DNA of 64,000 nt from an uncultured bacterium (GTDB taxonomy: Bacteria > Spirochaetota > UBA4802 > UB4802). Positions 43,996-53,005 of this stretch are shown piece after piece (position 1 is the first letter of the stretch; each line of letters begins with the position of its first letter). Below the pieces are notes generated by a model. That model ran no database searches. It saw only the letters and a list, made by a program, of their open reading frames with translations, and was not told the origin of the DNA. The position numbers and the translations under genes were made by a program. Where the stretch lies: positions 103,742 through 167,741 of the forward strand of contig CALEUQ010000011.1 of the NCBI GenBank assembly GCA_937920495.1, given 5' to 3'.

Positions 43996-46992
43996 ATGCC
44001 GGTTACCAGAAGAGATTTGTTTAAGTTAACAGGAGTTACTGCAGCAGGTACATTTTTAGGTGGCGTAACCTTCTTAACAGGATGCAAGTCAACTGATAAG
44101 TTAAGAGGGTCTAAAGAAACTACCACCATATGCCCATACTGTGGTGTTGGCTGCGGTATTATTGTTTCTGTTCGTGATGGTAAGGTGATAAACGTTGAAG
44201 GTGATCCTGATCATCCCATTAATGAAGGTGCATTGTGTTCAAAAGGTAATTCGCTTTATCAGGTAGCAGTCAATCCGGTAAAACGAAGGTTGGATAAGGT
44301 ATATTACCGTAAACCGTATAGTGAAGAATGGCAAACCTTAAGCTGGGACGAAGCAATTAAAATGATAGCCCAGCGGGTAAAGGAAACACGTGATCGTACC
44401 TTTGTTGAAAAGGAAAATGGCATAACCGTTAACCGTTGTGAAGGATTAGCAGCTTTTGGTGGTGCGGCGCTCGATAATGAAGAGTGCTATGCATGGTCAA
44501 AATGCGCACGGCTTTTGGGAATTACACGACTGGAACATCAGGCACGGCTCTGTCATAGCTCTACAGTAGCAAGCCTGGCTGCTTCATTTGGGCGTGGTGC
44601 AATGACAAATCACTGGATTGATATTCAGCATGCTGATGTAATCATGGTTATAGGAAGCAATGCTGCTGAAAACCATCCAATTTCATTTAAGTGGGTACAG
44701 CGTGCACGTGATAAAGGTGGCAAGCTCATCAGCGTTGATCCGCGTTTTACCCGTACATCCTCACTTGCAGACCTTTATGCGCCAATACGACCGGGTACCG
44801 ATATTGCATTTATTAACGGTATCATCAACTATGCATTGCAGAATGATCTGATCCAGAAAGAATATGTAGTGAAGTATACAAATGCAGCATATCTCATTGA
44901 TCCAGCATACAGCTTCAATGATGGTATATTCAGCGGCTATAACTTTGCTGAACGCAAATATGATAAGAAGACCTGGAAATATCAGCTTGATGCCGATGGT
45001 ATACCATTAAAGGATGAATCATTACAGAATCCTCAGTGTGTGTATCAGCTACTTAAAAAACACATGTCCCGCTATACACCTGAGAAAGTTTCCGCAGTCA
45101 CAGGATGTCCTGTAGATACATTCCTTAAAGTTGCTGAACTGTATACAAGTACTCACAAACCTGATAGAGTTGCAACAATTCTGTATGCAATGGGTGCAAC
45201 TCAGCATACAGTTGGTGTTCAGTATATTCGTGCGTATGCTATTTTACAGATGCTCATGGGTAATATGGGTATGGCAGGTGGTGGTATTAATGCAATGCGT
45301 GGCGAATCAAATGTACAGGGTTCAACCGACCATGCGTTGCTATGGCATATATTGCCTGGATACCTGGATGCTCCCAAGGTATTTGGTCCAAAGAAAGATA
45401 CTGATCTACAGGCATGGATAGCCAACAATACACCTACCACAAAAGATCCGATGAGTGTTAACTGGTGGCAGAACAAGCCAAAATACATGATAAACTTACT
45501 TAAAGCATGGTTTGGTGATAATGCCACTAAAGAGAATGATTTTGGTTTTGACTGGCTACCAAAAGCATCCAAACCACATTCTCATGTGCATATTTATGAA
45601 GAACTATATGGAACGAGCAAAATAGAAGGAATCATCTTTATGGGCACCAACCCGGTTGTTGGCAGTCCTAATGTTAATAAAGTCTTAAAAGGGTTAGAAA
45701 AACTTAACTGGATGGTATGTGCTGATCTATGGGAAACTGAAACTTCTATTTTCTGGAAACGCCCAGGTGCTAATCCAAAGACAATTAAAACAGAAGTATT
45801 CTTATTGCCAATGGCTTCTTCTGTTGAAAAGGAAGGCAGTATATCTAACTCAGGACGCTGGGCGCAGTGGCGATATAAAGCACAGAATGCTCCTGGTGAT
45901 GCAATATCGGACTTAGACTTTACTGATAGGCTTTTCAGAACAGTAAGAAAAATGTATGAAGAAGATGTAAAAGCTGGCAAGAAAGTGGCTAACCCTGATC
46001 CAATTTTGAAAGCATACTGGAACTTTACACCAGAAGGCCAGCATGAGCCAAGTCCACACATGGTTGCCAAAGAGATTAACGGTTTTGAATGGAAGAAGAA
46101 TGGTGAGCATGGTGATCAGGTAGAGAACTTTACCAAATTAACCGATGATGGGAAAACAGCGTGCGGTTGCTGGATTTACAGCGGTAGCTACAATGAAGAT
46201 GGCAACAACATGGCTCGCAGAAGTAAAAAGGATAAAACCAAGATGGGTATGTACCATGGTTGGGCATGGGCATGGCCAATGAACAGGCGTATAATTTATA
46301 ACCGTGCCAGTGTCAATATGAAAGGCGAACCATGGAATCCCAAAAAGCCGGTTATATGGTGGGATGGTGATGAATGGAAAGGAGATGTTCCTGATGGTCC
46401 TGCACCTGCAGGCAAAAAGTTGCCTTTCATCATGTTGCCTGAAGGTGTTGCGCGGCTATTTACCCCAACCCTCAACGATGGGCCATTCCCTGAACATTAT
46501 GAAGCAGTTGAATCACCAATGCCTAATCTTTTCAACTCACAGAAATTTAATCCGGCAGTAACGCTTCCCGGTTCACCAGCTGAATTTGGTTCTTTTGCAC
46601 AGTTCCCATATGTTGGTACATCTTACCGATTAACTGAACACTGGCAGGCAGGAGCAATGACCCGTAACCTTCCCTGGCTTGACGAGCTGGTACCGGATAT
46701 GTTCTGTGAAATCAGTCCAAGCCTTGCAGCTAAAAAGGGAATTAAAAACGGTGATAAAGTGGTTATAACGTCGCAGCGTGGATCAATTGAAACATTTGCT
46801 CTTGTCACTGAACGCGTGCAACCATTGAAAATAAACGGACAGATGGTTGAAATGGTAGGTATGGTGTGGCATTTTGGGTATAGTGGGCATGCACAGGGTT
46901 CTATATGTAACTTCCTGACACCTCAGTGCGGCGATCCTAATACATTTATACCGGAATTCAAAGTATTCCTGGTAGATATTCGAAAGGCTTAA
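43996..46992 (+). CDS. fdhA: Formate dehydrogenase alpha subunit, Tat-exported, Cys-type
   Basis: A 998-residue catalytic subunit oxidising formate. The Tat signal has RR at residues 5-6 followed by DLFKLTGVTAAGTFLGG. The [4Fe-4S] cluster is held by Cys46, Cys49, Cys53 and Cys81. The active-site residue is Cys186 (HQARLCHSST), where E. coli FdnG has selenocysteine. The bis-MGD domains follow, with MGTNPVVGSPN and MGMAGGGINAMRGESNVQG. The gene leads the fdhAB operon. A periplasmic site is inferred from the Tat signal. No membrane gamma subunit gene follows, so the electron acceptor is unknown. Confidence 0.95.
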   Translation: MPVTRRDLFKLTGVTAAGTFLGGVTFLTGCKSTDKLRGSKETTTICPYCGVGCGIIVSVRDGKVINVEGDPDHPINEGALCSKGNSLYQVAVNPVKRRLDKVYYRKPYSEEWQTLSWDEAIKMIAQRVKETRDRTFVEKENGITVNRCEGLAAFGGAALDNEECYAWSKCARLLGITRLEHQARLCHSSTVASLAASFGRGAMTNHWIDIQHADVIMVIGSNAAENHPISFKWVQRARDKGGKLISVDPRFTRTSSLADLYAPIRPGTDIAFINGIINYALQNDLIQKEYVVKYTNAAYLIDPAYSFNDGIFSGYNFAERKYDKKTWKYQLDADGIPLKDESLQNPQCVYQLLKKHMSRYTPEKVSAVTGCPVDTFLKVAELYTSTHKPDRVATILYAMGATQHTVGVQYIRAYAILQMLMGNMGMAGGGINAMRGESNVQGSTDHALLWHILPGYLDAPKVFGPKKDTDLQAWIANNTPTTKDPMSVNWWQNKPKYMINLLKAWFGDNATKENDFGFDWLPKASKPHSHVHIYEELYGTSKIEGIIFMGTNPVVGSPNVNKVLKGLEKLNWMVCADLWETETSIFWKRPGANPKTIKTEVFLLPMASSVEKEGSISNSGRWAQWRYKAQNAPGDAISDLDFTDRLFRTVRKMYEEDVKAGKKVANPDPILKAYWNFTPEGQHEPSPHMVAKEINGFEWKKNGEHGDQVENFTKLTDDGKTACGCWIYSGSYNEDGNNMARRSKKDKTKMGMYHGWAWAWPMNRRIIYNRASVNMKGEPWNPKKPVIWWDGDEWKGDVPDGPAPAGKKLPFIMLPEGVARLFTPTLNDGPFPEHYEAVESPMPNLFNSQKFNPAVTLPGSPAEFGSFAQFPYVGTSYRLTEHWQAGAMTRNLPWLDELVPDMFCEISPSLAAKKGIKNGDKVVITSQRGSIETFALVTERVQPLKINGQMVEMVGMVWHFGYSGHAQGSICNFLTPQCGDPNTFIPEFKVFLVDIRKA

Positions 46993-47008
46993 ATGAGGAG
47001 GTGGAATT

Positions 47009-47833
47009 ATGTCAGAAAAAGCGTTCTTAGTTGATATAACAAAATGTCAGGGCTGTAGAGCGTGCCAGGTTGCATGCAAGCAGTGGAATGGGTTGCCTGG
47101 TGAAAAAACCACCTTCTTTGGTGGACCTGAGTATACCAATCCGGCAAAGCTATCAGCCATAACATGGAATCATGTAGTGTTCTATCCGCTGGACAGAAGC
47201 AAGCCTGAGCGTCCGGTGTGGAATATAAAGCACACTAAGTGCAATCATTGCGCAGAGGCAAATTGTATGGCAGTGTGCCCGCAGATGGCCATCAAAAAGG
47301 TTGACGGGTGGGTTGTTATTGATCAGGAAAAATGCATTGGATGCGGTGCATGTGTCAGCGCATGTGTGTATGGTGTTCCCGGTTTAAGCGAAATAGATCA
47401 CAAGAGTGATGTTGGTCAGCATATCATCCACAGGGGTAAATCGCACAAATGTAATGCATGTACTCTGAACAAACGTGATATACCTGCGTGTGTTACAACC
47501 TGTCCATCAGGTGCACTGGAATTTGGGCACAAACCGGCTATAGTAAAAAAAGCTATGCAGCGAGTAAAAGAGCTCAAGAAAGAATTCCCCAATGCCAGTG
47601 TATATGGCTTGGAAGAGTTTGGTGGCCTTGGCGTCATCACTGTTCTTCGCGATAAGCCTGAAAAATATGGACTGCCCGTTGGCAAAGATGCACAGAAGAT
47701 TGATCTGTCACACTACGATGCAATCAACAGCATCTATCACACATTGTCTGTGTTTACCATGGGTATCCCATATCTGCAAAAGAAGGCATACACTATCGCC
47801 AGAGCGCTTGCAGGTAGTGATAAGAAAGCATAA
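47009..47833 (+). CDS. fdhB: Formate dehydrogenase beta (iron-sulfur) subunit
   Basis: A 274-residue ferredoxin-type subunit with four [4Fe-4S] binding blocks: CQGCRACQVACKQW, CNHCAEANCMAVCP, CIGCGACVSACVYG and CNACTLNKRDIPACVTTCP. It passes electrons from the catalytic subunit onward. FdnH-type proteins end in a membrane helix; here the C terminus (HTLSVFTMGIPYLQKKAYTI) has at most one weakly hydrophobic stretch, so a membrane anchor is doubtful. The start has GGAGGTGG upstream and lies 16 bases after the alpha subunit stop. A strong terminator follows. Confidence 0.95.
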   Translation: MSEKAFLVDITKCQGCRACQVACKQWNGLPGEKTTFFGGPEYTNPAKLSAITWNHVVFYPLDRSKPERPVWNIKHTKCNHCAEANCMAVCPQMAIKKVDGWVVIDQEKCIGCGACVSACVYGVPGLSEIDHKSDVGQHIIHRGKSHKCNACTLNKRDIPACVTTCPSGALEFGHKPAIVKKAMQRVKELKKEFPNASVYGLEEFGGLGVITVLRDKPEKYGLPVGKDAQKIDLSHYDAINSIYHTLSVFTMGIPYLQKKAYTIARALAGSDKKA

Positions 47834-47856
47834 CACTAATATTTTTTAGCAATAGC

Positions 47857-47888
47857 AAAAAAGGCAGGTTGGTAAACCTGCCTTTTTT
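47857..47888. terminator. Strong bidirectional intrinsic terminator between fdhB and the GH1 gene
   Basis: A perfect 14-bp stem, AAAAAAGGCAGGTT (47857-47870) and AACCTGCCTTTTTT (47875-47888), with the 4-base loop GGTA. The T runs on both strands let it serve the fdhAB operon (plus) and the convergent glycosidase gene (minus). Confidence 0.92.
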
Positions 47889-47909
47889 TATCTGTAACTA
47901 TCGCACATA

Positions 47910-49238
47910 TTAAAATTTTGGTTTATAAATTTCTTTGGGAAATTTTTTAAGTATGGATGCAGGAATGGCATTTGCTTTTGCTATTGTTGCGTACAGTGTA
48001 CCACTTTTCTTTACAGTACGTTTTTGTGTTTTGAAGTCAACGGCAACAAGCCCAAAGCGCGACATATATCCTTGAGCCCATTCAAAATTGTCAATAAGTG
48101 ACCAGTGGAAGTAGCCTTTAATATCAATGCCTTCCTGCAATGCTTTGTGCATCATCTTGAGATGGTCAATCATCACATTCTGGCGCCAGGCATCATTATC
48201 AGTACCAATACCGTTTTCGGTAATGTATATGGGCAGATGGGGGAAAGACCTGTGCATGCGTTTGATTGCAAGATAAAATCCCTCTGGATATGGCTCCCAG
48301 CCAAGACCGGCACAGAGCTTATCCTTGCCGCATAAAGGATTATCTGTTGCAGATGTTGCAAGGTCTTTGAGTTTAGGTGATACCAGCAAAAAGTTATAGT
48401 AATTGAGTCCAATAAAGTCGTTGGTGTTTAGCAATTCTTTGTGATGAAAAATACACTGCAAAGGTAGCTTTCCTTTTTGCAGCGCGCGTATCACTGCACC
48501 ATTAAAAAAATAATCAACACATTGTGCCATGAGCCTGTCCATGAGGCTTTGAGGGTTGTATGGCCTTGGTATCTGTACGTTATGGACAATTCCAACCTGT
48601 GCATCAGGATCAACGGATTTTACTGCGTGATATGCAATACCATGCATCAAAAGTACCGTTCCTAACGCTTTTATTGCTTTGAATATATTTTTTTCGCCGG
48701 GTGCAAACATATCAGTAAGGTAGCCAAGCATCACGATACTTGGTTCATTTATGGTATTGTAGTATTTTACTTTTCCCTTAAATGTCTGTGCCAGAATGCG
48801 GCAGAATTGTGCAAAGTGATCTAAATGTTCTTTGTCACGATTGAGCAATCCGCCTTCGTTGAACCACCATATAGGTAACGTAAAATGAAGCAGTGTGACA
48901 AATGGTATCACTTTTCTTTTTAAAAGCTCATCTATCATTTTCTGATAATGGTCAAGTGCCTTTTTGTCCAGTGTGTGTGGCTTTGGGAAGATTCGTGACC
49001 ACTCAATGGACATGCGATAGGCGTTGCAGTTGAGCTTTTTTAAAAGGTCAAAATCCTGTTTGTATCTATTCCAGTGATCGCACGCAACCAGGGCTGTATC
49101 GTTATTTTTTATCTTTCCGCTTTTTTCAAAAAGCCACCAGTTATTGTTAGTGTTTCCTCCTTCTATTTGATGTGCCGCAGTTGCTGTCCCCCATAAAAAA
49201 CCTTTAGGGAAAATTATTTCGTTTGATTTTGATGGCAT
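47910..49238 (-). CDS. Glycoside hydrolase family 1 (beta-glucosidase-like)
   Basis: A 442-residue (beta/alpha)8-barrel enzyme hydrolysing beta-glucosides or beta-galactosides. The N-terminal signature is GFLWGTATAAHQIEGGNTNN; the acid/base Glu is in YYNTINEPSIV and the nucleophile Glu in YITENGIGTDND. GYFHWSLIDNFEWAQGYMSR ends the barrel. No signal peptide, so it is cytoplasmic. No phosphotransferase or transporter neighbours are seen, so free (not phosphorylated) substrates are more likely, but that is inference. Divergent from the c-di-AMP synthase gene. Confidence 0.94.
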   Translation of the reverse strand: MPSKSNEIIFPKGFLWGTATAAHQIEGGNTNNNWWLFEKSGKIKNNDTALVACDHWNRYKQDFDLLKKLNCNAYRMSIEWSRIFPKPHTLDKKALDHYQKMIDELLKRKVIPFVTLLHFTLPIWWFNEGGLLNRDKEHLDHFAQFCRILAQTFKGKVKYYNTINEPSIVMLGYLTDMFAPGEKNIFKAIKALGTVLLMHGIAYHAVKSVDPDAQVGIVHNVQIPRPYNPQSLMDRLMAQCVDYFFNGAVIRALQKGKLPLQCIFHHKELLNTNDFIGLNYYNFLLVSPKLKDLATSATDNPLCGKDKLCAGLGWEPYPEGFYLAIKRMHRSFPHLPIYITENGIGTDNDAWRQNVMIDHLKMMHKALQEGIDIKGYFHWSLIDNFEWAQGYMSRFGLVAVDFKTQKRTVKKSGTLYATIAKANAIPASILKKFPKEIYKPKF

Positions 49239-49583
49239 AGGCTGTCTCCTTTTGTACAGTAATAAAGTATGATATCATCACGTTAGGTGGCGTGTACGCA
49301 CATATAGCATTAAAAATACGTGATGATGCACTTTAGTAAATATATTTTTTATTAAAAATCAATAAAAAAAATTTGTGCGATAGTTACTGTAACAAAATAA
49401 TGTTATGTGGATCATAGTTAAGATTAACAAAGAGTATATCTGCGCCAACCTGGCGATGGGTATATGTATAAAGTTTGTTATTTTGTTTATACATGAGCAT
49501 TGAGGAACAGATAGTGGCAAAAAAAGTAATTGCATAAATATTATATCTATAAGTATACACTCTATAATTAAATAGGGATCAGC
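49239..49583. other. Divergent intergenic region, 345 bases, GH1 / c-di-AMP synthase
   Basis: Contains the inverted repeat at 49274-49327 and one extended copy of the dispersed octamer, GCGATAGTTACTG, at 49377. The rest is A+T-rich with no clear promoter or gene. Confidence 0.6.
49274..49327. repeat. Long inverted repeat in divergent region
   Basis: ATCATCACGT (49274-49283) and ACGTGATGAT (49318-49327) are perfect 10-base arms around a 34-base spacer, which itself holds the 10-base GCGTGTACGC (4-bp arms). It is in the shared upstream region of the glycosidase gene and cdaA; an operator is plausible. Confidence 0.6.
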
Positions 49584-51020
49584 ATGAATATACAGACAAT
49601 ATTAACATTATTTGACTGGCGCAGTTTGATTGATATTCCCATTTTATCTTTTATAGTATTTTTATTCTACACAACACTGCGCTCATCAGGTTCATGGCGT
49701 ATAGGACTGGGTATAATCGTTGCATTGCTATTTTATTTGATAGCCCGTTTTATACGGCTTCCCGGTGTTGAATGGGTGTTTGATAATGTAAGTAATATTG
49801 CGTTAATAGCGTTGATTGTAATATTTCAGCCAGAGATCCGAAAGATATTTGAACGAGCAGCATCTGCGTTTAAAGTTAAAAAACTACTTAAAGAATCATC
49901 CGGGTTTATTAATGAGATAGCAAAAGCTGCATTTGTTCTGGCAGGACAGCGCTGGGGTGCAATTATAGTTATACCTGGAAGAGATGATGTCGGGAACAAA
50001 ATGAATGGTGGAGTGTTACTGAATGCAGAGGTAAGCGTGCCGCTTATCGTAAGTATATTTGATCCCCATTCACCCGGGCATGATGGTGCAATACGTGTGG
50101 AAAGCGGGAAAATTGTAGGTTTTGGATATAGATTGCCACTATCCTCATCAGAAAAGCTGGATTATCGTTTTGGGACACGACATCATGCGTCTTTAGGATT
50201 ATCTGAGCTGTGCGATGCACTGATCATTACAGTATCCGAAGAGCGAGGCACTGTGTCGATTTTCCATTCCGGTTCATACATGCAGGTTGACAATGAAGAA
50301 AAATTGGAAAATGAGATAAAAAATCATCTGGAAAATGTAAGTATGCTTTTTCCTGTAACATCAAAACGAAGATCTAAAAGCATTCGTCTGGCTGAAGCAG
50401 TGTTAAGCCTGGTTGTGGGTTGCTGCATCTGGCTTGCTATTGTTATCAATGCAAGCCAGATGGTTCAGCGTACGTATACCATACCAGTGCAGTACAATCT
50501 TCCACCCGGGATGGTTATAATAGGTGAAAAGCCGCACACAGTGCGCATTTCAGTATCAGGAAGCGCCAGTAGTGTGGAAAGCATTCATCCCTATGAGCTG
50601 AAAGCTTTTGTTGACCTGACCGGTACATCACCGGGCAAACACCTTGTAAATTTACAGAGAAAAAATTTTAATGTGCCGGATGAAGTTACTATTGTAGATA
50701 TAGAACCACCTCAGATTCCGCTGGTATTACATACAATGGAACAGCGTGATGTGGAGATCAAACCGCAAATAGTGGGTTCTTTACCACCTGGCTATGAAAT
50801 TACCTCAATTGATGTTAACCCTTCTAAGATACCAATTCTATATACAACAGATCTGGAAAATCCGGAAAATATATATTTGACTACAACGCCAATATATATT
50901 AATACTATTCAACAAAGTGTGAAACTCACAACCAAGATAGTTGCACCACAGGGTGTGTATCCGCTTGATACAACAAGCTGGCCTGATGTAACAGTGATGA
51001 TATATATTCATAAAAAATAG
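49584..51020 (+). CDS. Diadenylate cyclase CdaA fused to YbbR domains
   Basis: A 478-residue fusion. Residues 1-~95 hold three membrane helices; the DAC domain (about 100-255) makes c-di-AMP from ATP and shows the DGA motif at 167-169 (GHDGAIRVESG) and, where most enzymes have RHR, R-H-H at 199-201 (FGTRHHASLGLSE). A further helix (AEAVLSLVVGCCIWLAIVIN, ~270-290) leads to two YbbR-like repeats (299-~385 and ~390-478, ending MIYIHKK) on the outer side of the membrane. In Firmicutes CdaA and the YbbR regulator (CdaR) are separate adjacent genes; here they are one protein. Phosphofructokinase follows at 15 bases. Confidence 0.9.
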   Translation: MNIQTILTLFDWRSLIDIPILSFIVFLFYTTLRSSGSWRIGLGIIVALLFYLIARFIRLPGVEWVFDNVSNIALIALIVIFQPEIRKIFERAASAFKVKKLLKESSGFINEIAKAAFVLAGQRWGAIIVIPGRDDVGNKMNGGVLLNAEVSVPLIVSIFDPHSPGHDGAIRVESGKIVGFGYRLPLSSSEKLDYRFGTRHHASLGLSELCDALIITVSEERGTVSIFHSGSYMQVDNEEKLENEIKNHLENVSMLFPVTSKRRSKSIRLAEAVLSLVVGCCIWLAIVINASQMVQRTYTIPVQYNLPPGMVIIGEKPHTVRISVSGSASSVESIHPYELKAFVDLTGTSPGKHLVNLQRKNFNVPDEVTIVDIEPPQIPLVLHTMEQRDVEIKPQIVGSLPPGYEITSIDVNPSKIPILYTTDLENPENIYLTTTPIYINTIQQSVKLTTKIVAPQGVYPLDTTSWPDVTVMIYIHKK

Positions 51021-51035
51021 TTTTGGGAGCAGCGT

Positions 51036-52349
51036 ATGCCAACAACAATAAAAAATTTAGGACCCTGTAACATTGATTCGCCACTGCTAAGAAAATACAG
51101 CCAGCGCGATGCAGCATTTGTAAGTGATGAGATACGGGTGCGCTTTAATGCATTTATAGGAAAAAATCCTCCAAGAGGAGGAGAACATATAGATAGTTTT
51201 GAAGCGGCCGGGCCGCGTGAAAAAATTTTTTTTGATCCTGCAAAGACACGGGTAGCTATCACATCATGTGGGGGGTTGTGCCCGGGAATAAATGATGTTA
51301 TACGCTCGTTGGTTATGGAATCATATTATGGGTATGGAGTGAAGGATATCATTGGCATTCCCTATGGATATAATGGACTAAATCCGGATTATAATTATAC
51401 GCCTGTTCAATTAACTCCGGATTTTGTTAAATCGATACACATGCAGGGCGGGAGTATATTGGGTTCCTCACGTGGTGGCACCAAAGATATGGACAGGCTT
51501 GTGGATACCTTAGAAAGACTTGGTGTTAATATATTGTATACTATTGGTGGTGATGGCACATTGCGTGGTGCTCATGACATAGCAATGATTGCAGAAAAGA
51601 GGGGTTTGAAATTGGCCGTTGTTGGTATTCCAAAGACTATCGATAACGATATCAGCTTTATACAGCGTTCATTTGGATTTGAAACAGCATTTTCAATTGC
51701 AGTGGAAGCAATTTACGCAGCCCATACCGAGGCTGAAGGTGCACCAAATGGGATTGGACTGGTAAAGCTTATGGGACGACACTCAGGATTTATAGCAGCA
51801 AATGCTGCGCTTGCAAGCAGCGATGTTAATTTTGTTTTGGTGCCTGAGGTGCCTTTTGAACTGGAAGGGCCAAATGGTTTATGTGCTCATCTAGAAGAGC
51901 GTTTAAGAAGAAGAGGGCATGCTGTGATATGTGTGGCCGAAGGTGCAGGGCAGGATATTTTACAAAAAGATGCAGAGAAAAAATATGATGCATCAGGGAA
52001 TGTAAAGCTTGCAGATGTAGGAATATATCTTAAAGAAAAGATACAGGAATATTTTGAAAAAAAAGGGATTGAGATTAATCTGAAATATATTGACCCAAGC
52101 TATATGATCCGCAGTGCCCCCGCAGTACCAAATGATTCAATCTACTGTACGCTTTTGGGTCAGAATGCAGTACATGCCGGGATGGCAGGCAAAACAGATA
52201 TGGTCATTGGTCAGTGGAGTAATATCTATACTCATGTCCCGATAGAGGTTGCAATATCACAGCGTAAGCGTATTGATCCACATTCACGATTTTACAGCAG
52301 TGTGCTTGATGCAACAGGTCAGCCATCAATCATGATAAATGAGAAATGA
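51036..52349 (+). CDS. 6-phosphofructokinase, ATP-dependent type by active-site motif
   Basis: A 437-residue glycolytic kinase. The N terminus is about 80 residues longer than E. coli PfkA, as in group II enzymes. Visible motifs are SCGGLCPGINDVIRSLVMES near residue 71, IGGDGTLRGAHDIAMIAEKR (GGDG: the Gly after Asp is the ATP-type form; PPi enzymes have Asp), GIPKTIDNDISFIQRSFGFE (TIDND catalytic loop), LMGRHSGFIAANAAL and MIRSAPAVPNDSIYCTLLGQ. It lies 15 bases after the c-di-AMP synthase gene in the same operon; a hairpin follows. Confidence 0.9.
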   Translation: MPTTIKNLGPCNIDSPLLRKYSQRDAAFVSDEIRVRFNAFIGKNPPRGGEHIDSFEAAGPREKIFFDPAKTRVAITSCGGLCPGINDVIRSLVMESYYGYGVKDIIGIPYGYNGLNPDYNYTPVQLTPDFVKSIHMQGGSILGSSRGGTKDMDRLVDTLERLGVNILYTIGGDGTLRGAHDIAMIAEKRGLKLAVVGIPKTIDNDISFIQRSFGFETAFSIAVEAIYAAHTEAEGAPNGIGLVKLMGRHSGFIAANAALASSDVNFVLVPEVPFELEGPNGLCAHLEERLRRRGHAVICVAEGAGQDILQKDAEKKYDASGNVKLADVGIYLKEKIQEYFEKKGIEINLKYIDPSYMIRSAPAVPNDSIYCTLLGQNAVHAGMAGKTDMVIGQWSNIYTHVPIEVAISQRKRIDPHSRFYSSVLDATGQPSIMINEK

Positions 52350-52354
52350 TGTAA

Positions 52355-52391
52355 TGTAGACCGTTGCCGGCCCGGGCATCGAAGATCTACA
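52355..52391 (+). terminator. GC-rich hairpin after phosphofructokinase
   Basis: TGTAGA (52355-52360) and TCTACA (52386-52391) form outer arms; TGCC (52365-52368) and GGCA (52375-52378) form an inner GC-rich stem. No T tract, so a terminator role is only possible. A GC-rich patch in A+T-rich flanks. Confidence 0.4.
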
Positions 52392-52481
52392 GTATTCCGT
52401 GTAGTATGCAATGAGCAGGTGTTAGTTTATACAGGTAATATATGCCATAAAAATTAAATTTAAAATAAAAGGAGGTTTGCC

Positions 52482-53000
52482 GTGGCTAAAGAATATCGTC
52501 ATGCACCACTGATTTGTGGAATTTTAACATTTATTGCAGTTGTAGGTAGTGTTGCAGGTATATGGAAAACTATGCCAATCATTGTAGCTGTCAGTATTAT
52601 CCCCGCTATAGTATACGAAATCTACAGGACAGAAGGTGTTTTTACAAAAATGGCATCGTGGTTAGCACTTATTGTTACCATTGCTGCATTGTATGTTATC
52701 CATAAAAATATAATGATTGATATTATCCCCATTATTGCTAAATTTATCAAGATTCCGGTAACAGCTACACTAATACCGGCAGGACTCATTGCACCGGTGA
52801 TGCTGGTAATTATAGCTGTGTATTTGTTTAGAAGAACTGCTGGTATCTATACCCGATGGCTTGCTGTTGTTATACTTATTGGATCTGTTGCACTTTTTTA
52901 CTGCATAGATCCGCAGTTAGTAAAAAATGTACTCTCTGCGCCCCAGGTGCAAGAGAATATTAAGGAAGGTGTAAAAAAAGGAATACGTACAATTCATTAA
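52482..53000 (+). CDS. Hypothetical membrane protein, 172 aa
   Basis: Starts with GTG, supported by AAAGGAGG. Hydrophobic segments at about 12-32 (APLICGILTFIAVVGSVAG), 33-50, 55-75, 85-125 and 130-150 suggest five helices. The last 20 residues (APQVQENIKEGVKKGIRTI) are amphipathic and basic. No family recognised. It lies between pfk and the convergent acyltransferase gene, with a 130-base gap after pfk. Confidence 0.65.
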   Translation: MAKEYRHAPLICGILTFIAVVGSVAGIWKTMPIIVAVSIIPAIVYEIYRTEGVFTKMASWLALIVTIAALYVIHKNIMIDIIPIIAKFIKIPVTATLIPAGLIAPVMLVIIAVYLFRRTAGIYTRWLAVVILIGSVALFYCIDPQLVKNVLSAPQVQENIKEGVKKGIRTIH

Positions 53001-53005
53001 TATTC

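Noticed and set aside
44540..44570. Selenocysteine site in the formate dehydrogenase
   Set aside because: The catalytic codon is TGT (Cys), with no in-frame TGA, so a SECIS element is not needed.
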